From Hymenobacter puniceus (GTDB lineage Bacteria > Bacteroidota > Bacteroidia > Cytophagales > Hymenobacteraceae): a stretch of DNA of 64,000 nucleotides. Positions 1 through 9,147 of the stretch are shown one piece after another (the stretch's first letter is position 1; each line of letters starts with the position of its first letter). A model generated the notes under the pieces. The model worked only from the letters and a program-made list of their open reading frames with translations, did not search any database and was not told the origin of the DNA. The translations under genes were made by a program, and so were the position numbers. The stretch is from assembly GCF_014333525.1 (NCBI RefSeq), contig NZ_JACSCX010000004.1, positions 124,001 through 188,000 of the forward strand, read 5' to 3'.

Positions 1-694
1 GAAAATACCCGTACTTTTTTTCGCTGCTACCGTGCGTCCGGCTGGCTTCCTCTACCACCGAAGGGCGCGGGTATTTAGTGAAGGCTCCCAGCGTAGCATA
101 CGTGAGGCCCAGGCCAGCTGAACCGCTACTATGAGCGGCATACGTATGCGTCAGAACCCGGAAGCCGGCAGCATTGCCTTCAAACTGCTGCAAATCGGCG
201 CGCTGGGCGGGGTTGAGCATGCGCACAAACGGCTCGGCGGCCGGACTGCGGAAGTAAGCGGAAATGGCGTCTTCGCCGGAGTGGCCGAAAGGCGGATTAC
301 CAATATCGTGGGCTAGGCAGGCGGCGGCCACAATGTCGCCGAAGTCGGAATCGAGGTGGGGCAGGCTTTCAGCTAGTCCTTCGGTTTCTTCGAGTAGCAG
401 CCGGCCGCCGAGCCGGCCCAGGGAACGGCCCACGCAGGCGGTTTCGAGGCTGTGCGTGAGGCGAGTATGCACGAAGTCGGTTTCGGGCAGCGGCATCACC
501 TGGGTTTTGCGCTGCAGCCGCCGAAACGCCGAGCTGAACACCACACGGTCGTAGTCGGCCACGAAGGCGCCGCGCACGGGCGGCGCATCCGTCACGACGT
601 GCAGCTGGGGCTGCTCGGGGTAGCGGCGGCGGCTGAGCAGCTGCTCCCAGGTCATGGTGGCGGTATCGGCGGGGTCGGGCGTGAGGTGCAACAT
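1..694 (-). CDS. dgt: dGTP triphosphohydrolase (dGTPase), 3' end cut by window edge
   Basis: Hydrolyses dGTP to deoxyguanosine and triphosphate in the cytoplasm (family knowledge). I translated it from the ATG at 694. The first 231 codons are present and the gene runs off the left edge. Visible HD-domain features are F-R-R-L-Q-R-K-T near residues 57-64, the metal-ligand His81 in HTRLTHSLE, and the His129-Asp130 pair in CLAHDIGNPPFGHSGE. The spacing of 48 residues between the two His matches that of the E. coli enzyme. The final Asp ligand lies beyond the window. It starts 128 bases upstream of the end of the DUF1361 gene, which is on the same strand. Confidence 0.9.
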   Translation of the reverse strand, partial: MLHLTPDPADTATMTWEQLLSRRRYPEQPQLHVVTDAPPVRGAFVADYDRVVFSSAFRRLQRKTQVMPLPETDFVHTRLTHSLETACVGRSLGRLGGRLLLEETEGLAESLPHLDSDFGDIVAAACLAHDIGNPPFGHSGEDAISAYFRSPAAEPFVRMLNPAQRADLQQFEGNAAGFRVLTHTYAAHSSGSAGLGLTYATLGAFTKYPRPSVVEEASRTHGSSEKKYGYF

Positions 695-822
695 GGGGCA
701 GCAAGGTAGCGGAGTGCCGTCAGAAATGCGTGTGAATTATCCGCCGACGAATGTGTTCGGCGTAGACTGGCTTCAGGCCGCCATCATTTCACCCAGCATT
801 ACTACCTCGTCGCTCTGTCATT

Positions 823-1515
823 CTACCCCTGCCTGCCCAGCTCCTCAGTTGGCCCCATAAGCCGCACGGTAGCGTAGCCGAGCAACAGAAACACACCGTA
901 TAGCAGGGTAACGCCCCAGGTGCCGGAAAAGGCCATGGGGTGCAGAATGCGGTGCAGAATATCGTAGAACAGCGTAAGCGGATTGGTGACTATATCCCAG
1001 GAGTTGAACCGCAGGTAGCGGCCCAGGTACACCCCGAAGCTGCTCAGCAATAGCGCCACCGTGGCAAACGCCCAGCCGGCGCCCCAGCCCAGCCGGCGCG
1101 CCACCAGCGCCTGCATGTCGGTGAGGGAGGCGTAGGCCAGCATCAGGCCGTTCCAGGCGGCACTTAGCAGTAGAGCCAGATCAAACCAATACGGCACACC
1201 GGTGCGGGGCTCCAGATGAAACAGGTCGGTGAGAATGTAGGGTGCATTAGGAAAAAACAGCAGCCACACGGCGCCCACCGGCAGCAGCACCCGCGCCTTC
1301 AGTGGCCCCGCCGACAGCCCCAGCATGGTACTCAGCCCAAACGGAATCAAGGCCAGAAACAGGTTCCAGAGCAGAAAAACGAAAGTAATCTGGTGCGTCA
1401 GGAACACGCGAAACGTGATGAGCACCACGCTCAGGGTGAGCGAGGCACCCAGCACCAGCAGCAGGCTTAGGCGCTGCCGCAGCTGCGGCATAGCAATAGT
1501 CAAGGGCATCGTCAT
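823..1515 (-). CDS. DUF1361 family integral membrane protein
   Basis: Predicted polytopic inner-membrane protein of the DUF1361 family; the function is unknown. About six hydrophobic segments are visible. The conserved blocks are the FLLWNLFLALIPF stretch, WLLFFPNAPYILTDLFHL and the FNSWD motif before the last helices. Length is about 230 residues, normal for the family. The reading frame extends to a TTG at 1554, but ATG codons at 1515, 1509 and 1491 are better candidates. I chose 1515; 1491 (MPQLRQRL...) would put the first membrane helix nearer the N terminus. The precise start is uncertain. Confidence 0.8.
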   Translation of the reverse strand: MTMPLTIAMPQLRQRLSLLLVLGASLTLSVVLITFRVFLTHQITFVFLLWNLFLALIPFGLSTMLGLSAGPLKARVLLPVGAVWLLFFPNAPYILTDLFHLEPRTGVPYWFDLALLLSAAWNGLMLAYASLTDMQALVARRLGWGAGWAFATVALLLSSFGVYLGRYLRFNSWDIVTNPLTLFYDILHRILHPMAFSGTWGVTLLYGVFLLLGYATVRLMGPTEELGRQG

Positions 1516-1575
1516 AGCTACAAGTACGGAAATTCCGGGCTTGGAAACGACCAATCTGGCCTGGTATTGCCTGGC

Positions 1576-1713
1576 TTAGTTATCAAACCACAACGAATAA
1601 ATGAACCACGCTACCGCGAAGACGACCATGATGTACCAACCCCATTTAGCGGATTCGCGGGATGTATCGTTGTGCAGGCGCGGGCGGCGCTTGAGTTCCG
1701 GAAGCAGACCCAT
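1576..1713 (-). CDS. 45-residue single-pass membrane protein
   Basis: Short frame starting at ATG 1713 and ending with TAA at 1576. An in-frame stop at 1738-1740 leaves no other upstream ATG. The N-terminal half is basic and polar (MGLLPELKRRPRLHND). It is followed by one hydrophobic segment, WGWYIMVVFAVAWFIYSLWF, and an Asn-Asp end. This composition, a basic tail and then a single helix, is typical of real small membrane proteins rather than chance translation. It lies between the TolC-like gene and the DUF1361 gene on the same strand. No function is recognised. Confidence 0.55.
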   Translation of the reverse strand: MGLLPELKRRPRLHNDTSRESAKWGWYIMVVFAVAWFIYSLWFDN

Positions 1714-1858
1714 GACGATGAAAATAAGTGTTGGGGCTTAACACGCAGGGCCGGCGCTCTGTTCCGAAAAGTAGCTGGGGCTGCGGTGCAAACTTGTGCC
1801 CGAAGCCTTGCGCACAGCGTGCTACATACACTAAGGGATGTACCGTCGCCGCTGCTTT

Positions 1859-3421
1859 CTATTGTTGCTCTACTTGTTCTATGCTGCCGGCCGCCCAGCG
1901 CAGTGTTGCCTGGGTCTGGGCATACTTGGCCTGTAGCTCGGCCAGCTTGATGCGGGCACTGACCAGGCTGGCTTCGCGGCTATTGATGAGAAATACCGAG
2001 CTTTCCCCGTTTTCAAAGCGGATCTGCTCGCCGTCGCGCAGGCGGCCGGCATTCAGCACCACTTGCTCCTGCAGGCGCAGCTGCTCGCGCAGTGCCTCCC
2101 AGTCATTGGCCACGGCGCGCACACCGGTCTGGATTTCACGGCTATCCTGCTGCAGATCCAGCTCGGTTTCGCGCAGCTTCAGGCGGTTGAGCTGCAGCTT
2201 GGCCCGCTCTTGGCGCAGCAGCAGCGGATACGCAAAGCTTACGCCCAGCTTGTAGTTGTTTTGCAGATACGTACCACTCAGACTGGCGGCTTTTTCGGGG
2301 TTGAATGGCTGGCCGGCCTGCAGCAGGTTGTAATCGACGTTGAGTTTGGGCAGCAGCTTGTTGCTGAGCAGGCGCCGCTCAATGCCCAGCTGAGTTAGCT
2401 TGGCGCGGCTTTTCAGCAGGTCCGGATGAATCTGCTGGGCCAGCGCCGTGAGGGCCGCCAGCGAGTCGGGGGGCAGTGGGCGCCAGTCGGCAGGACCAGG
2501 CAGCACTTGTGGGCGCACCCCTACCGGCAGCTCGCGCGGCTGCTGCTGCTCGTCCCAGAGGTAGTTGCTGAGCTGCAGCGTGGCGTTCTGCCACTGCACC
2601 TGCGCCTGCGAGAGCAGCGCCAAGCGGTTCTGCAGCTCGGTTAAGGCTTCCACCGAGTCGATGGCGGCTAAATCTCCAAAGCGTACCCGCTCACGCACCG
2701 CCCGGAAGCGCATATCGGCCAGCTCAGCGTTCTGGCGCAGCAGCTCGCGCCGGCGGAAATTCAGGGTCCAGTCCCAGTAGTCTTTGGCAGCCTGCAGCAG
2801 CAGCTTGTTGAGGGCACTGCGCCGCTCGGCTTCGGCCAGCCCCTGCAAGGCTTGTGCCTGCCGCACAGAAGCCCGGCGCTCATCAATCAGCAAGCCCTGA
2901 GCCAGTGGCACCGAAAGGCCCACGTAGCTGAGGCCAGCCGGCCCGGTGTAATTTTCACCGCTGATGTAGGGCCCTACTCCCCGGTCAAAGCCGGCCTTCA
3001 CATCAAGCCCGTACCACACCGGAACCCGCAGCTGGGTTTCCCAGTCGTGAAAGTACTCCAGGCCCTTGAAGGTTTTGCCGTAGTATTTGCTGGTGGCCAT
3101 AGGGTCGAACAGGCCCCGAGCAAAGCGTACTTCCTGCAGGGCGCGCTCGGGCAGCAAGCCCGCCTGCCGGGCCACCGGGTGGCGCAATGCCACAAAGGTC
3201 AGCAGGTCGTTCAGGCCGAACACCCGGCCGGTATCAGGCAGCACCAGCGGGCGGGCCACCAGCGCTGGGGCATTAATAACCGGCGACCGGACAGGCCTAC
3301 CCTGCCCAGCTGCCGTGGGCGCATGCAGCAGTGCCAGTAGCAGCGCGGGCAAAATCAGCCAGCAGCCCCACCGCCCCGGCCCATTTCCGACGGCTGGGGT
3401 AAGATTCAGAAACTGGCTCAT
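1859..3421 (-). CDS. TolC-family outer membrane efflux protein
   Basis: Outer-membrane channel of a tripartite transporter. It is 520 residues long and begins with a hydrophobic signal region ending near AAGQG (about residues 20-40). After that come long amphipathic, Gln/Leu/Arg-rich alpha-helical stretches with the internal duplication expected of TolC trimers, such as the SALNKLLLQAAKDYWDWTL repeat and the REIQTGVRAVANDWEALREQLRL repeat. Its ATG overlaps the stop of the HlyD-like gene by four bases (3418-3421), so translation of the two is probably coupled. Together with the HlyD and ABC genes upstream it forms a type I secretion/efflux-like set. Confidence 0.88.
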   Translation of the reverse strand: MSQFLNLTPAVGNGPGRWGCWLILPALLLALLHAPTAAGQGRPVRSPVINAPALVARPLVLPDTGRVFGLNDLLTFVALRHPVARQAGLLPERALQEVRFARGLFDPMATSKYYGKTFKGLEYFHDWETQLRVPVWYGLDVKAGFDRGVGPYISGENYTGPAGLSYVGLSVPLAQGLLIDERRASVRQAQALQGLAEAERRSALNKLLLQAAKDYWDWTLNFRRRELLRQNAELADMRFRAVRERVRFGDLAAIDSVEALTELQNRLALLSQAQVQWQNATLQLSNYLWDEQQQPRELPVGVRPQVLPGPADWRPLPPDSLAALTALAQQIHPDLLKSRAKLTQLGIERRLLSNKLLPKLNVDYNLLQAGQPFNPEKAASLSGTYLQNNYKLGVSFAYPLLLRQERAKLQLNRLKLRETELDLQQDSREIQTGVRAVANDWEALREQLRLQEQVVLNAGRLRDGEQIRFENGESSVFLINSREASLVSARIKLAELQAKYAQTQATLRWAAGSIEQVEQQ

Positions 3422-4815
3422 TTTGCTTCCTCTTCTTCGCTGGGAGCTTCGGCTTTAGCCCCGCTTTTGGCAGTCTTGCCCTCTTTGCCGCTGGCCGGCG
3501 CACCCACAAAATTCGGCGGGAAGCCATTCACTTGCCGCCAGAGCTCATACCAGATCGGCACGTCGTCGAGCAGGGCCCAGCCATACACGCCGGAGCCCAC
3601 CCGCAACGGCTTGGGCCACGCTTCCTGCGCTGGGTCGGGCGTGACCAGCACCCGGTACTGGCCTTGCGAGTCAATGTTGTCGATGACGGCGACCACGCCA
3701 CCGAAGGTGCCGAAGCTGGTGCCCGGCCAGCCGCTGAATACCAGCGCCGGCCAGCCATCAAACTGCAGCCGCACCTTGCGGCCCACGCTTAGCAGCGGAA
3801 TGTCCATGGGCTTCACGTAGAGCTCAGCCGACAGCGCAGGGGCAATAGGCATTACCGTCACGATTGGCTCGCCTTCCTTCACGATTTCGCCGAGGCCTTC
3901 CTTGAGCGCGCGCACCACGTAGCCATCCTGCGGGGCCGTAATCTGGTAGTAGGCCGAGCGGATACTCAGGTTGGCCAGCTCGTTACGCATCTTGGCAATC
4001 TGGCCCTCCGTGTCGAACTGGTAGGCAGTCACGGAGCGGCGGTCAGACTCCGACTTAGCCAGCTTGTCCTGGTATTCGGCGGCCAGTGAGGCCAGTTCCA
4101 GCTGCGAGTTGGTGAGCTCCTGGCGGCTGGCGTCGAGCTTGTTTTGGGCCGACTGCAGCTTGGCCGTGCTTTCCTGAAACTTCAGGCGGCGCTGCTCCAA
4201 CTCAGTCAAGGATTTAAGGCCTTGCTTGTAGAGGGCTTCCTGGCGCTCTTGCTGGCGCTCGGCAATCGTAAAGTCGTTTTGGGCGGCGCGCAAATCAGCC
4301 TGGTCGGAATTTACTTTCAGGCGGCTTTGCTCCACCTTGTTGCGGGCTTTGTCGAGGCTGACGCGCAACGACTGGCGCAAGGCCACCTGCTGGCTAAGCA
4401 GGGCCTGGTCTTTGGCGCGGTTTTCCCCCAGCGCCCCAATTTTGGCGTTGAGCTGCTCGCCTGTGCGCTGCACCAGCTGCGGATCGAAGTATTTCTCTTT
4501 GACTTCGGCAATATCTACCAGCGTGTCGCCCTTGCGCACGCGCTGGCCTTCGCGCACGCGCCAGCGCTCAATACGGCCGGCAATGGTGCTGGGCACCGTC
4601 TGGGGCCGGTCCTGAGGGCGCAGGGTGGTGAGCTTGCCAGTAGACCGAATGTTCTGGGTCCAGGGCAGGAAGCCAGCCAGCAGCACCAGCAGCCCCAGGC
4701 CGGCCGCCCAGCGGGCCAGCGTGCGGCCGGCCTGGGGCGTCTGGACCCGCGCAAACGAGCGAAAGCGCCCCGTCAGCGGGTTAGTTTCTGCAAGCGGATT
4801 TTCGGCAAAAGCCAT
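3418..4815 (-). CDS. HlyD-family membrane fusion (periplasmic adaptor) protein
   Basis: Bridges an inner-membrane transporter and a TolC channel across the periplasm. The N-terminal 40 residues are cytoplasmic, followed by one membrane helix (about 35-52, WAAGLGLLVLLAGFLPW). A biotinyl-lipoyl half-motif follows (IAGRIERWRVREGQRVRKGDTLVDI). Then comes a long coiled coil (about 115-270, rich in Q, E, K, R, L), the second lipoyl half (YVVRALKEGLGEIVKEGEPIVTVMP) and a beta-barrel region. The tail is charged and low-complexity (KEGKTAKSGAKAEAPSEEEEAK). It overlaps the TolC-like gene by 4 bp and lies about 110 bp downstream of the ABC gene. Confidence 0.9.
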   Translation of the reverse strand: MAFAENPLAETNPLTGRFRSFARVQTPQAGRTLARWAAGLGLLVLLAGFLPWTQNIRSTGKLTTLRPQDRPQTVPSTIAGRIERWRVREGQRVRKGDTLVDIAEVKEKYFDPQLVQRTGEQLNAKIGALGENRAKDQALLSQQVALRQSLRVSLDKARNKVEQSRLKVNSDQADLRAAQNDFTIAERQQERQEALYKQGLKSLTELEQRRLKFQESTAKLQSAQNKLDASRQELTNSQLELASLAAEYQDKLAKSESDRRSVTAYQFDTEGQIAKMRNELANLSIRSAYYQITAPQDGYVVRALKEGLGEIVKEGEPIVTVMPIAPALSAELYVKPMDIPLLSVGRKVRLQFDGWPALVFSGWPGTSFGTFGGVVAVIDNIDSQGQYRVLVTPDPAQEAWPKPLRVGSGVYGWALLDDVPIWYELWRQVNGFPPNFVGAPASGKEGKTAKSGAKAEAPSEEEEAK

Positions 4816-4923
4816 CTACTGTGTCGTTTATTAGTTGTTATACAATCAATTGCGCCAGGTAGCAAACCACCATGCGGCTCACGGTATGAGCAGTTGCCCG
4901 ACAGCAAGCCGACACTCTGGCTG

Positions 4924-6654
4924 CTACGCCAGCAGCCCCTGCATTTCCGGCTGTTCGGCTACTACTGCGTAAGGGCCGTTGGCGACCAGCTGGCCTTCCC
5001 GCAACACGGCCAGCCGCGGGAACAATCCTGTAATACGCAAATCGTTGGATGCCAGCACAATCGTCCAGCTATGGTTTGGTGCCAGCACCCGATTCAGAAT
5101 GCGTAGCCGTTCTGCGGGCTCCACGCCAGGCAGGAAATCGTCGAGCAGCAGCAGCCGCGGGCGGCGCACCAAAGCACGTGCCAGCAGCAGTTTCTGGCGG
5201 GTGCTGTCGGCAAGAGGAGTACCGGGGCCCAACGGGGTATTGAGGCCCAGCGGGCGGGCATATACATTGTCGCGCAGGCCTACCAGATCCAGTGCCAGGG
5301 CTACATCATCAGGCCCAATGCCGGCTTGTCCCAGCGTAAGGTTGTCGAGGATAGTGCCCTCAAACAGATGCTGGTGCGAGATATTATCGCCAACGTGCTG
5401 CCCCAACGACTCCGGCGAAAGGTCCTGCAGGGCCAGGCCATCGTAGGCAACCACGCCCGTATAGTCTGTTAGCAGGCCGGCCAGAATACGCAGCAGTGTG
5501 GTTTTGCCCGAGCCATCATACCCAGCCAGCCCCAGGTGTTCGCCAGGCTCAATAGTGAGCGTAATATCGTGCAGGGGTGCTTTCTGGCCATGCGGGTACT
5601 GATAGCCCAAGTGGCGCAACTCGGCCCGCAGGCCATTACTGATGGCGGGCAGCGGCAGGTTGGTACCCGCGCGCTGGTTTACCACGGGCAGGTCCAGCAC
5701 GTGTCCGATTTTGTCGAGGGAGGTCAGGGCATCATACACTACATCCAGTTTCAGCAGCACCTTTTCCACGGCCGATATGGTCAGGATAATTACGATTTCT
5801 GCGGCCACAAACTGCCCGATATTTATCTGCCGGTCAATCAACAACCAGCAGCCAATGACAAGCAGCCCGGCAGTAATCAGCGTCTTGAAAATCACGAAGC
5901 CCCAGTACTGCGTGAGCAGCACCCGAAAGTGACTTTGGCGAGCATGCAGGTAGCTTTCTACCAGCGTATCGGTACGGTCCAGCGCCAGCTCCTGCCGGGG
6001 CGGATGCCGGAAAGTATGCACGGTGCGGGCCACGTCTTCCAGCCAGGCCACTACTTTGTATTTGTATTTCGATTCCTGCAGACTGCTGCTCAAGCCTTTG
6101 GGGCCGGTAATCCGCAGCATAAGGGCGAGTAGCACTATCAGCGACAACCCAAATACAATAAAGATGGGATGGTAGAAAGACAGTAGGATTACGCCGAACA
6201 GAATCTGCAGGGCCGCCGCTGAAAACTCGACCAGAATGGTGGCCAGGCCTTTTTGCAGCGTAGGTGCATCCAACAGGCGGTTCATAAGTTCGGGCAGGTA
6301 TTCGCCGTCGAGGCTTTCGGTGCGCACCCGCGGCAGCCGCACGGCAAAATCCAGGCTGACACGAGCAAACAGGCGCTGCTGAATAAACTCGACCAGGTAT
6401 ACCTGCATTACCTGCAACCCGCCAACCAGTAGCGTACCCAGCACAATAAAGCTGATGAGCACCACCAACGACGTGCTGACGTCGCCGCTGCTCACGAAGC
6501 CAATGACGGACTGCACGCCCAGCGGCAGCGAAAGGTTGATGAAGCCGGCCAGCGCCGCGTACACATACAGGTAGGTGATGTCGCGCCGCTCGGAGGCCAG
6601 CAGGCGCCAGAGGCGCTGGCCGGGGCTGAGAGCAGGAGCGGAAGAGTCTGCCAT
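4924..6654 (-). CDS. ABC exporter (fused membrane and nucleotide-binding domains) with degenerate ATPase motifs
   Basis: Export-type ABC half-transporter of 576 residues. The membrane domain spans residues 25-310 and the nucleotide-binding domain about 345-576. Walker A is intact (GYDGSGKTT, 378-386). Other motifs are abnormal: the Walker B region reads LLLLDD, with Asp506 where the catalytic Glu is expected. The LSGGQ signature is replaced by LADST (481-485), the Q-loop Gln is not found, and the switch His is absent (LASND, 534-538). I chose ATG 6654 because the TAATTTTG promoter element at 6781-6788 lies downstream of the longer frame's start. The HlyD and TolC genes follow. Transport substrate unknown; the ATPase may be slow or need a partner. 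Confidence 0.85.
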   Translation of the reverse strand: MADSSAPALSPGQRLWRLLASERRDITYLYVYAALAGFINLSLPLGVQSVIGFVSSGDVSTSLVVLISFIVLGTLLVGGLQVMQVYLVEFIQQRLFARVSLDFAVRLPRVRTESLDGEYLPELMNRLLDAPTLQKGLATILVEFSAAALQILFGVILLSFYHPIFIVFGLSLIVLLALMLRITGPKGLSSSLQESKYKYKVVAWLEDVARTVHTFRHPPRQELALDRTDTLVESYLHARQSHFRVLLTQYWGFVIFKTLITAGLLVIGCWLLIDRQINIGQFVAAEIVIILTISAVEKVLLKLDVVYDALTSLDKIGHVLDLPVVNQRAGTNLPLPAISNGLRAELRHLGYQYPHGQKAPLHDITLTIEPGEHLGLAGYDGSGKTTLLRILAGLLTDYTGVVAYDGLALQDLSPESLGQHVGDNISHQHLFEGTILDNLTLGQAGIGPDDVALALDLVGLRDNVYARPLGLNTPLGPGTPLADSTRQKLLLARALVRRPRLLLLDDFLPGVEPAERLRILNRVLAPNHSWTIVLASNDLRITGLFPRLAVLREGQLVANGPYAVVAEQPEMQGLLA

Positions 6655-6780
6655 AGCAGGAGGTCTGGAAAGAGAGTGTGAGAGTAGATTGGAACAGGAC
6701 TGTACGACGCAGCCCAGTAAGTGGGTAAGCAGAGAACTGTAAGCCTGCTGCGCAGAGACCCGCAGTATACGTACCGGGCA

Positions 6781-6788
6781 CAAAATTA
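6781..6788 (-). promoter_or_regulatory. -7 promoter element TAATTTTG for ABC-HlyD-TolC operon
   Basis: Read on the minus strand this is TAATTTTG, a perfect match to the Bacteroidota primary sigma -7 consensus TAnnTTTG. It lies about 125 bases upstream of the chosen ABC exporter start at 6654. No clear TTTG -33 element is seen. Confidence 0.55.
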
Positions 6789-6988
6789 CGGCGGGCACTA
6801 AGGCATGGACTTAAACCAGCATTAAATAGAGCTTAACTTTACATTAAAGACGACTTAGGCCGCGCCACAGCCACTGCACCAACCACCCGCCACAGAGGAG
6901 TGTTTCGGTTGCCGCGCTTTTGATTGGCAGATGACGGCCCTACGTGCCATGTCCAAGGTTGTCTGATATCTTCCGGGGCGTTCCTGCG

Positions 6989-6996
6989 TACCTTTG
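6989..6996 (+). promoter_or_regulatory. -7 promoter element TACCTTTG
   Basis: TACCTTTG matches TAnnTTTG and lies 63 bases upstream of the ATG at 7060. A TTG codon inside it would give a longer frame, which is therefore rejected as a start. Confidence 0.55.
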
Positions 6997-7059
6997 CCGC
7001 ATAGGTTTCTATCCTGCCTGTTTTTCTCTCTCCCGCCTCTCACTTCTGGCTTCTCTGCC

Positions 7060-9018
7060 ATGCGGTATTTTTTTGCTTTCCGGTTGGCTTGCCTGAGTGC
7101 CAGTCTGGCCCTGATGGGTCCGGCGCTGGCCCAGCAGCCTACCCGTCCGGCCACTACACCTGCCACGCGGCCCAGTACGCCGCCCGCCAAAACCCCGGCT
7201 AAGCTCGCTCCCGCCAAAGCCGGAACTACACCTGGTAAGTCCCCCACGCCGGCCACCAAGCCAGCTGCTACCACCACTGCACCGGCCAAAGTCGCTACGC
7301 CCGCTGCCAAGGTGGTAATACCAGCGCCCAAACCTGCCACCCCGGCCCCAACTCGGCCCGTTGGCCCACCGCTGCCCGCCAACCTGGGTTCCACGGATTT
7401 CAACACGCGCTACAAAAACGGCAAAACTCTCATCGGGCAAACCCGCTACGACCTGGCTATGCAGGAGCTGGAGCCGCTCACGGCCCCCGGCAACAAGTTT
7501 GGCCGGGCGCCCGAAGCAGCCTACCTCTACGCCGTGGCGGCCACCAAAGCAGCCAAGTGGCCCGAGGCCGAGCAAATGCTGAATCTGCTGCGCAGTGAGT
7601 ATCCGCAGTGGCCGAACATACCGGAAGCTTTCTTCCTGCAGGGCCAGGTGTCGTTCGAGCAGGGCGACTTCGACAACGCCCTGCGCGTGCTCAGCCAGCT
7701 GCCCGCCGACCGCCTCACCACGGAGCGCGAGAACATGAAGGCTGTATACCTGCCGCGCATTAAGGACAAGGCCACCTTTCAGAAACTGCTACAGACCTAT
7801 CCGCAGGAAGCGGCGCTGGGCAAAACCTACGCCGGTAAGCTGGCCAACGGCGGCTGGTACACCGACGCCGACAAAGACCAGCTCGACCAGCTCGTGGCGC
7901 AGTTTGCCCTGGACCGCACCCGCTACACGCCCCGCCTCCGCGCCCAGCGCAAAAGCACCTACAATATCGGGGTGCTGCTGCCCTTCGAGTTCAACGACCC
8001 CAGCTGGGAAACGCGCCGCAAAAACCAGTTCGTAACGGACCTGTATGCCGGCCTGCGCCTGGCCCAGGACTCGCTGCAGCGCGAGGGCCGGCCGGTGCAG
8101 CTGTTTGCCTACGACACCGGCGCCGACACGCTGCAGCTCAAGCAGGTGCTAGCGCTGCCCGAGCTGGCCGGTATGGACATGCTCATCGGGCCGGTGTATA
8201 AGTCGGGCTCCAAGATTCTGGCCCGCTACGCCCAGCAGCACCAGATTCTGTGCGTAAATCCACTTTCCCAGGATGCCGACTTGGTGCTTGATAACCCCTG
8301 GCACTACCTCTACGAGCCCAGCACCGCCACCCAGGCCCGGCAGGCGGCGCAGTTTGCCTACACCCGCCTCGGCGGCCCGCGCACGGCCGTGGTGCTCTAC
8401 GAAGACACCAAAGACGAAGCCGCTTTCGGCCTGGCCTACAAGCAGGCGTACGAGGCCCTCGGCGGCCGCGTGCTACAAATACGCCGCATTAACTCCGACG
8501 TGGACGAGTCGCTTGGCAGCGGGTTTGCGGGGCTGGACCTGAAGTCGGTGGGGCACCTGGTAGTGGCTTCCGACGCCAAGAAAGTGGGGCCGTACACGTT
8601 TGGCGTACTTAAATCGCAGGAAGCCCGCGTACCGCTCATCACCTACGCCTCCTGGCTCGATAACAGCCGTGTAGGCCTTTACCAGCTGGATGCCCGCGAC
8701 GTGTATTTCGTGCATTCCAAGTTTCTGGACCGCACCAATCCCGGTGTGCGCCGCTTCCGGCAGCTATACCTGCAGCGCCAGAAGCTGCCGCCCTCCGTGT
8801 TTGCCTTCACCGGCTTCGAGCTGCTCTACTACTTCGGCTCGCAGCTGCACCAGTATGGCCCGGCCTTCCAGCAGAATCTGGCGGCCAGCGGCCCGGTTTC
8901 CGGCGCCGTGTTCCAGGGCATCGGCTACCCCGGCGGCACCCACGACAACCAATATGTGCCCATCACCAAGCTGGAGCGCCTTGAAGTGGAAGTGCTGAAC
9001 CCAGTGGGCATCCGGTAG
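7060..9018 (+). CDS. Secreted TPR-like plus periplasmic-binding-protein (ABC substrate-binding) protein
   Basis: Exported protein of 652 residues. The signal peptide is MRYFFAFRLACLSASLALMGPALAQ (1-25, shown only to mark the cut after AQ). It is followed by a Pro/Ala/Thr/Lys-rich linker of about 90 residues, probably spanning the cell wall or periplasm. Helical repeats resembling TPRs follow (about 100-280, e.g. YDLAMQELEPL, WPEAEQMLNLL, DFDNALRVLSQL). The C-terminal half is a type 1 periplasmic-binding fold, starting YNIGVLLPFEFND, with the LIGPVYKSGSKILA and VNPLSQDADL loops. Such proteins are annotated as amino-acid ABC substrate-binding or penicillin-binding-protein-activator (LpoA) like; the TPR plus binding-fold layout resembles LpoA, but that role is an inference. 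No transporter genes adjoin. Confidence 0.8.
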   Translation: MRYFFAFRLACLSASLALMGPALAQQPTRPATTPATRPSTPPAKTPAKLAPAKAGTTPGKSPTPATKPAATTTAPAKVATPAAKVVIPAPKPATPAPTRPVGPPLPANLGSTDFNTRYKNGKTLIGQTRYDLAMQELEPLTAPGNKFGRAPEAAYLYAVAATKAAKWPEAEQMLNLLRSEYPQWPNIPEAFFLQGQVSFEQGDFDNALRVLSQLPADRLTTERENMKAVYLPRIKDKATFQKLLQTYPQEAALGKTYAGKLANGGWYTDADKDQLDQLVAQFALDRTRYTPRLRAQRKSTYNIGVLLPFEFNDPSWETRRKNQFVTDLYAGLRLAQDSLQREGRPVQLFAYDTGADTLQLKQVLALPELAGMDMLIGPVYKSGSKILARYAQQHQILCVNPLSQDADLVLDNPWHYLYEPSTATQARQAAQFAYTRLGGPRTAVVLYEDTKDEAAFGLAYKQAYEALGGRVLQIRRINSDVDESLGSGFAGLDLKSVGHLVVASDAKKVGPYTFGVLKSQEARVPLITYASWLDNSRVGLYQLDARDVYFVHSKFLDRTNPGVRRFRQLYLQRQKLPPSVFAFTGFELLYYFGSQLHQYGPAFQQNLAASGPVSGAVFQGIGYPGGTHDNQYVPITKLERLEVEVLNPVGIR

Positions 9019-9147
9019 GTTATCAGTAGCGCGAACCAAAGCAAGGCGTAGGTCCTGCTTCAGTTTCGTGTTTCGCCCGCGCCGCCTAGGGCGCTTCATC
9101 ATCACTCATCAATGCGCGAGGCAGAAGCTTCGCGCCACACGCTTCTC

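Larger units (their letters stand above)
6655..7059. other. Gene-free divergent regulatory stretch
   Basis: About 400 bases between the divergent ABC exporter and TPR/binding-protein genes. Contains a promoter element for each direction (6781-6788 minus, 6989-6996 plus) and an AT-richer centre around 6795-6850. No open reading frame with credible composition was seen. Confidence 0.6.

Noticed and set aside
5834..6781. Minus-strand frame of 315 codons overlapping the ABC exporter
   Set aside because: It overlaps the membrane domain in another frame and begins near the exporter start; the exporter frame has the motifs.
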